NCBI GenBank assembly: GCA_034440495.1
Contig: JAWXCE010000070.1
Coordinates: forward strand, 1 to 18,239
Direction of reading: 5' to 3'
Length of the DNA stretch: 18,239 nt
DNA from: JAWXCE01 sp034440495
Lineage (GTDB): Bacteria > Pseudomonadota > Alphaproteobacteria > Rhizobiales > Rhodomicrobiaceae
Shown: positions 15,741-18,239 of the stretch, piece after piece
How the letters are laid out: every line of letters begins with the position of its first letter
Position numbering within the stretch: the stretch's first letter is position 1
Translations under genes and position numbers: made by a program
Notes under the pieces: model-generated
Told to the model about the DNA's origin: nothing
Databases searched by the model: none
The model's input: the letters and a program-made list of their open reading frames with translations, nothing else

Positions 15741-16294
15741 CGAAAACGCGGGTGACGGCTTCGTCATACGCGGCCTGCGTCATTGCGAAGCCGGCGCGAT
15801 AGACGCCGTTGTTGAGATCACGGTGAATACGCTCGTTCCACGCATCGATCTCCGGCCGAAGCTGGTGGGGGTAGGTGTCCACGGCCGCCGGCACCAAAGC
15901 GGCGAAGGCGCTGCCGAGCATGCGGACGATGTCGGCGGACTCGTTGGATACGATCCTGCCCTGCATAGTGTCGAACAGCACGGGAACGGTCGCCCGGCCC
16001 GAGTAGGTTGGCTCGCCTCGGCTGCAGACCTCGTGCAGCGCCGCACGCCCGAGGAGTGCGTCTCGAAACAGGCCCTCGCGATCGAAGACCCCACCCCTGG
16101 TCGGTCCGCTGCGGGAGTGCGGTTGAAACAGGAACGATTGCGTCAAGCCCCTTCACTGCTCGAATCGGCAGTGTTCTATGAGCCCAAGGGCAGTTCAGGG
16201 CGACATAGAGGTGATATCGTCCAGGCTCGGCGGGGAACCCGGCCTCCCCCGTCGGTCCTGGTTCGCCGTCGGACGTTATCCAATGACGCAGCAC
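15735..16294 (-). pseudogene. YqjG/ECM4-type glutathione S-transferase remnant
   Basis: Reads as a glutathionyl-hydroquinone reductase-like GST in two frames on the minus strand. The upstream part carries PAEPGRYHLYVALNCPWAHR, with the family's active CPWAHR cysteine. The rest, from about 16092 down, reads VFDREGLFRDALLGR, HEVCSRGEPTYSGRATVPVL, VSNESADIVRML and NNGVYRAGFAMTQAAYDEAV in the next frame. Deleting one G from the G4 run at 16089-16092 would restore GWVFDREG, so a one-base insertion is likely. The first ~40 residues expected for the family are absent beyond 16294, and the C-terminal part ends abruptly near 15735. It therefore lacks both ends and is broken in the middle. The family call is strong because motifs survive on both sides. 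Confidence 0.75.
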
Positions 16295-16590
16295 GCTCGG
16301 TGAGCCGCAAGCAGCGTGCGGCTCCTGCGATAACGCCGATATTCGACGGCGAAAAGCAGGCCCGGCTGACCGCCCTGGCTTGTTCCACTCCTCCCGAGGG
16401 GCGTGCGCGCTTGAGGCTGCGGCTTTTGGAACACGAGGTGGTACACTTGGGCATCGTCGAGCACGCCAGCGACAACACGATCGGCCGCGTCCTTAAAAAA
16501 AAAGCGCTTCAGCCTCACCGCAGAGAGTAGTGGGTCACCCCGCCGGAGGCCAGCAGCGCATTCGTAGCAAACATGGAGGACGTGCTGGAC
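16295..16590 (+). mobile_element. IS630-family transposase fragment
   Basis: Central part of an IS630-type transposase. Readable segments are IFDGEKQARLTALACSTPPE, GRARLRLRLLEHEVVHLGIV, then SDNTIGRVLKKKALQPHRRE, followed by a TAG at 16528 where the family has Gln (expected EQW), then WVTPPEASSAFVANMEDVLD. Similarity ends near 16590 although the frame stays open to the TAA at 16675. The N-terminal HTH region and the DDE catalytic core are missing. An A9 run at 16493-16501 lies within the fragment. No terminal inverted repeats were found by eye. It abuts the GST remnant, so insertion of this element probably removed that gene's 5' end. Confidence 0.78.
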
Positions 16591-16795
16591 AACGCGATCA
16601 TGTGGCACGCGATCACCGATAAATTGCCGCGATTGCTGCGAAACGCGACGGCTCTGAAAACGGAGATTGGCGGCTAAGGGAGCCCGTTTTCGCTGGACGC
16701 TTAATTGTGCTGCGCAAAGCGCGACTTCTCCTTTAATAGAAGAGGTAAGGTGTCGGAAAACTGCACCTCGCTTCTGATGACAACTTGGTGCTCCT

Positions 16796-16882
16796 GCGGA
16801 CGTGGCGAAACAGGTAGACGCAAGGGATTTAACATCCCTCGGCTGAAGGGCTGTGCGGGTTTTGCCCCCGCCGTCCGCACCA
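16796..16882 (+). tRNA. tRNA-Leu (anticodon UAA)
   Basis: 87-base tRNA. Acceptor arm GCGGACG pairs with CGTCCGC at 16872-16878, followed by an encoded ACCA end (CCA 16880-16882). The anticodon arm AGGGA / TCCCT encloses TTTAACA, giving anticodon TAA for leucine. The long variable arm between the anticodon and T arms fits the type II leucine tRNA, and the T arm GCGGG / CCCGC is present. It is intact. It sits directly beside pseudogenes and an IS fragment, as tRNA genes often mark integration sites. Confidence 0.93.
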
Positions 16883-16912
16883 TAATATCCCGTGGGCGCG
16901 CTTCCCGGCCAG

Positions 16913-17572
16913 TTACGGCGCCGCCCCCGACAGGGTTACGGTTGCGCAATGATGGGCGGGCGCGGCCAGTTCGCGGGCGATGAACGAGGCGAGGTCGGCC
17001 CGCATGATCATCGGCTGTCCCAGCGCCCCGTCCGCGCTCTCCCACCATCGTCCCAGACCCGCGCCGTCGATGAGGGCGACCGGCTGGGCCAGCACCCAAT
17101 CCAGCCCCGACGCCTTGACGATAGCCTCCTGCTTCTCCTTGTCGGCCATGTGCTCGCGCAGCACCAGCTTGAAGAACAGCCTGTTCGTGACGGAGGCCAG
17201 CGCGCGCGTGTCGCCGACGCCGAAGGCGCTAACGACGATCAGGCGCGCAATGCCGCTCGCCTGCATCGCGCCGATGATGTTGCGTGTTCCAACCTCGCAG
17301 ATATTGGCGGGCGTCGTCCGCCGCGCGCCGAACAGCAGCGCGAACGGGTTCTGCGAATTGCCGAGCGCGACCATCACGGCGTCATGGCCGGGCATGGCGC
17401 TGGACACGTCGCCGACGTTCATCGCGTCGCCGCCGACGATGGTCTGTCCGGGCGCCTCGCCAAGGTCCGACGGACGGCGCGCGAAAGCCGTGACGCTGTG
17501 GCCGGCCGCGAGCAGCGCCCGCGCCGCCGCGCGCCCCGCGCCGCCCGTCGCGCCGAAGATGATGACCCTCAT
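16913..17572 (-). CDS. NAD(P)-binding protein of the atypical SDR / NmrA-like type
   Basis: 219-residue Rossmann-fold protein of the NAD(P)-dependent epimerase/NmrA group. The N-terminal MRVIIFGATGGAGRAAARAL carries the GxxGxxG dinucleotide loop, FARRPSDL suits NADP binding, and GTRNIIGAMQASGIARLIVVSAFGVG is the central strand and active-site region. No clear YxxxK catalytic pair is visible, as in NmrA-like regulators, and the last residues include SFIARELAAP. Substrate and activity are unknown. The ATG at 17572 lacks a strong ribosome site. The gene is very GC-rich (46 of 60 at 17461-17520) compared with livK (31 of 60 at 1621-1680), hinting at different ancestry. The opposite strand is also open but is a shadow. 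Confidence 0.88.
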   Translation of the reverse strand: MRVIIFGATGGAGRAAARALLAAGHSVTAFARRPSDLGEAPGQTIVGGDAMNVGDVSSAMPGHDAVMVALGNSQNPFALLFGARRTTPANICEVGTRNIIGAMQASGIARLIVVSAFGVGDTRALASVTNRLFFKLVLREHMADKEKQEAIVKASGLDWVLAQPVALIDGAGLGRWWESADGALGQPMIMRADLASFIARELAAPAHHCATVTLSGAAP

Positions 17573-17686
17573 GACCGCACCGCTCGCGGATTAAGCGGCG
17601 CCGGGCGGATACCCGCGCGGGCGCCTTCAGAGATCGGCGTCATTGTCATGCAACTGGTCCTCATCAATAGGCGCCAAAGGGCAATT

Positions 17687-17929
17687 TCACGTCCACAGCA
17701 ACGCCGCCAGTATCGCGACCAGCATCGTGCTGATCACATGCAGCAGCTGCTCAATATTCTGCGTCTGCCGGTACTGCATGGCGAGCAGCCGGTCATGGTT
17801 CGAGCCCTCGTCGAGCGCACGGGTCGCCGCAAGCTCCGCCCGCCGCTTGCCCCGGAACTCGACGATGTTGGCGATGATCAGCAGGAGGACGGCGGCGCCG
17901 ATAACGGCGGGGCGGATCCAGTCTGTCAC
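17687..17929 (-). CDS. Small membrane protein, unknown function
   Basis: I do not recognise this protein. From the GTG at 17929 it has 80 residues: a hydrophobic helix (IRPAVIGAAVLLLIIANIV), a charged helical linker (KRRAELAATRALDEGSNHDR), and a C-terminal hydrophobic helix (ISTMLVAILAALLWT). GTG is chosen because CGGAG lies eight bases upstream. The frame is open further back to a TTG at 18031 and includes ATGs at 17998 and 17989, so a longer form of about 103-114 residues is possible. It is separated from the NmrA-like gene by 114 bases, in which I see nothing. It shares that gene's strand and high GC. Confidence 0.6.
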   Translation of the reverse strand: MTDWIRPAVIGAAVLLLIIANIVEFRGKRRAELAATRALDEGSNHDRLLAMQYRQTQNIEQLLHVISTMLVAILAALLWT

Positions 17930-18146
17930 GGTCTGTTGCTCCGATGGGGGATGTGAGGGCGGCCAGCGCTTAAGGCTTAGCGGAAGCATGGGATGCATTG
18001 CAAGCCGCCTGGCGCTCCGCGGGCACCGCAATCCGCCGCAACGGGCCGCACGGCGCCGACCCGCGACCGACTGTCCAATGCAATTGACATTCCTTCGCCG
18101 CCCTATGATTAACGAGCGCTGCGGGCTTTTGAATGGGGGAGTATCG

Positions 18147-18239
18147 ATGGCGGTTTTCTATCTTGTGCTCGCCATTTTGCTCGCCCTGACGCTGAACGCC
18201 CAGAACCGCTGGCTGCGGGTCGCGGGCACGGCGCTCGTC
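18147..18239 (+). CDS. N-terminal part of a membrane protein, cut by the window end
   Basis: The first 31 residues are visible: MAVFYLVLAILLALTLNAQ, then NRWLRVAGTALV, which looks like a hydrophobic membrane helix or signal anchor. GGGGGAG lies about six bases upstream of the ATG, a good ribosome site. It is divergent from the small membrane protein gene. Too little is seen to assign a family. Confidence 0.5.
   Translation, partial: MAVFYLVLAILLALTLNAQNRWLRVAGTALV

Noticed and set aside
15697..16530. Long 277-residue plus-strand open frame
   Set aside because: It is a composite: antisense of the GST remnant followed by the IS630 fragment in frame. Only the last part resembles a protein family.
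16730..16745. Small inverted repeat CTTCT/AGAAG before the tRNA as a terminator or IS end
   Set aside because: Only five base pairs, no T-tract, and no matching copy on the far side of the IS fragment.
16892..17956. 354-residue plus-strand open frame opposite the NmrA-like gene
   Set aside because: GC-rich DNA keeps the antisense open. The sequence is Arg/Ala/Asp-rich and of low complexity, while the minus strand has a clear Rossmann protein.
18084..18109. TTGACA and TATGAT upstream of the last gene as a promoter
   Set aside because: Spacing is 14 bases, too short for a standard sigma-70 promoter, and no better-spaced -10 is seen.

Overview
The window is 18.2 kb of chromosomal DNA from an alphaproteobacterium. 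Three things point there: the order purC-purS-purQ-(acidic ORF)-purL-bolA-grxD, a DUF1476-type F1-ATPase zeta-subunit gene divergent from purC, and a Liv ABC transporter paired with a small DUF6867-like membrane protein. I cannot name the genus; Hyphomicrobiales/Rhodospirillales-like is as far as I would go.

Layout. (1) 1-2280: end of a branched-chain amino-acid ABC transporter locus (livF, a small membrane protein, livK) closed by a clear intrinsic terminator. (2) 2418-4619: murI and purB, three bases apart. (3) 4620 to about 6000: an AT-rich islet holding a frameshifted membrane-anchored helical-protein gene and, convergent and overlapping at the tails, a free-standing GT51-type peptidoglycan glycosyltransferase. 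This is the best candidate here for a little-described system. (4) 6035-9879: envelope and small genes: a patatin-like lipoprotein, an MltB-type lytic transglycosylase, a DUF6152/four-helix membrane protein pair, and the ATPase zeta subunit. (5) 9880-15339: the purine block purC, purS, purQ, an acidic hypothetical and purL, followed by the iron-sulfur partners bolA and the CGFS glutaredoxin grxD. purL changes base composition sharply near 14110. (6) 15432 to about 16590: three adjoining decayed genes (DUF4337, a YqjG-type glutathione S-transferase, an IS630 transposase fragment) next to an intact tRNA-Leu(UAA). (7) 16913-18239: GC-rich DNA with an NmrA-like NAD(P)-binding protein, a small membrane protein and the start of another membrane protein.

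How the genes fit together. PurC, PurSQL and PurB supply five steps' worth of de novo purine synthesis capacity (FGAM formation, SAICAR formation, two lyase steps). MurI feeds D-glutamate to peptidoglycan, while the GT51 protein and the lytic transglycosylase act on peptidoglycan strands. BolA and Grx4 normally work together in [2Fe-2S] handling. The islet and the tRNA-flanking graveyard mark two sites of gene gain and loss in an otherwise housekeeping segment.

Limits: all family calls come from reading motifs by eye, without database searches. GC figures were counted by hand on the stated stretches.
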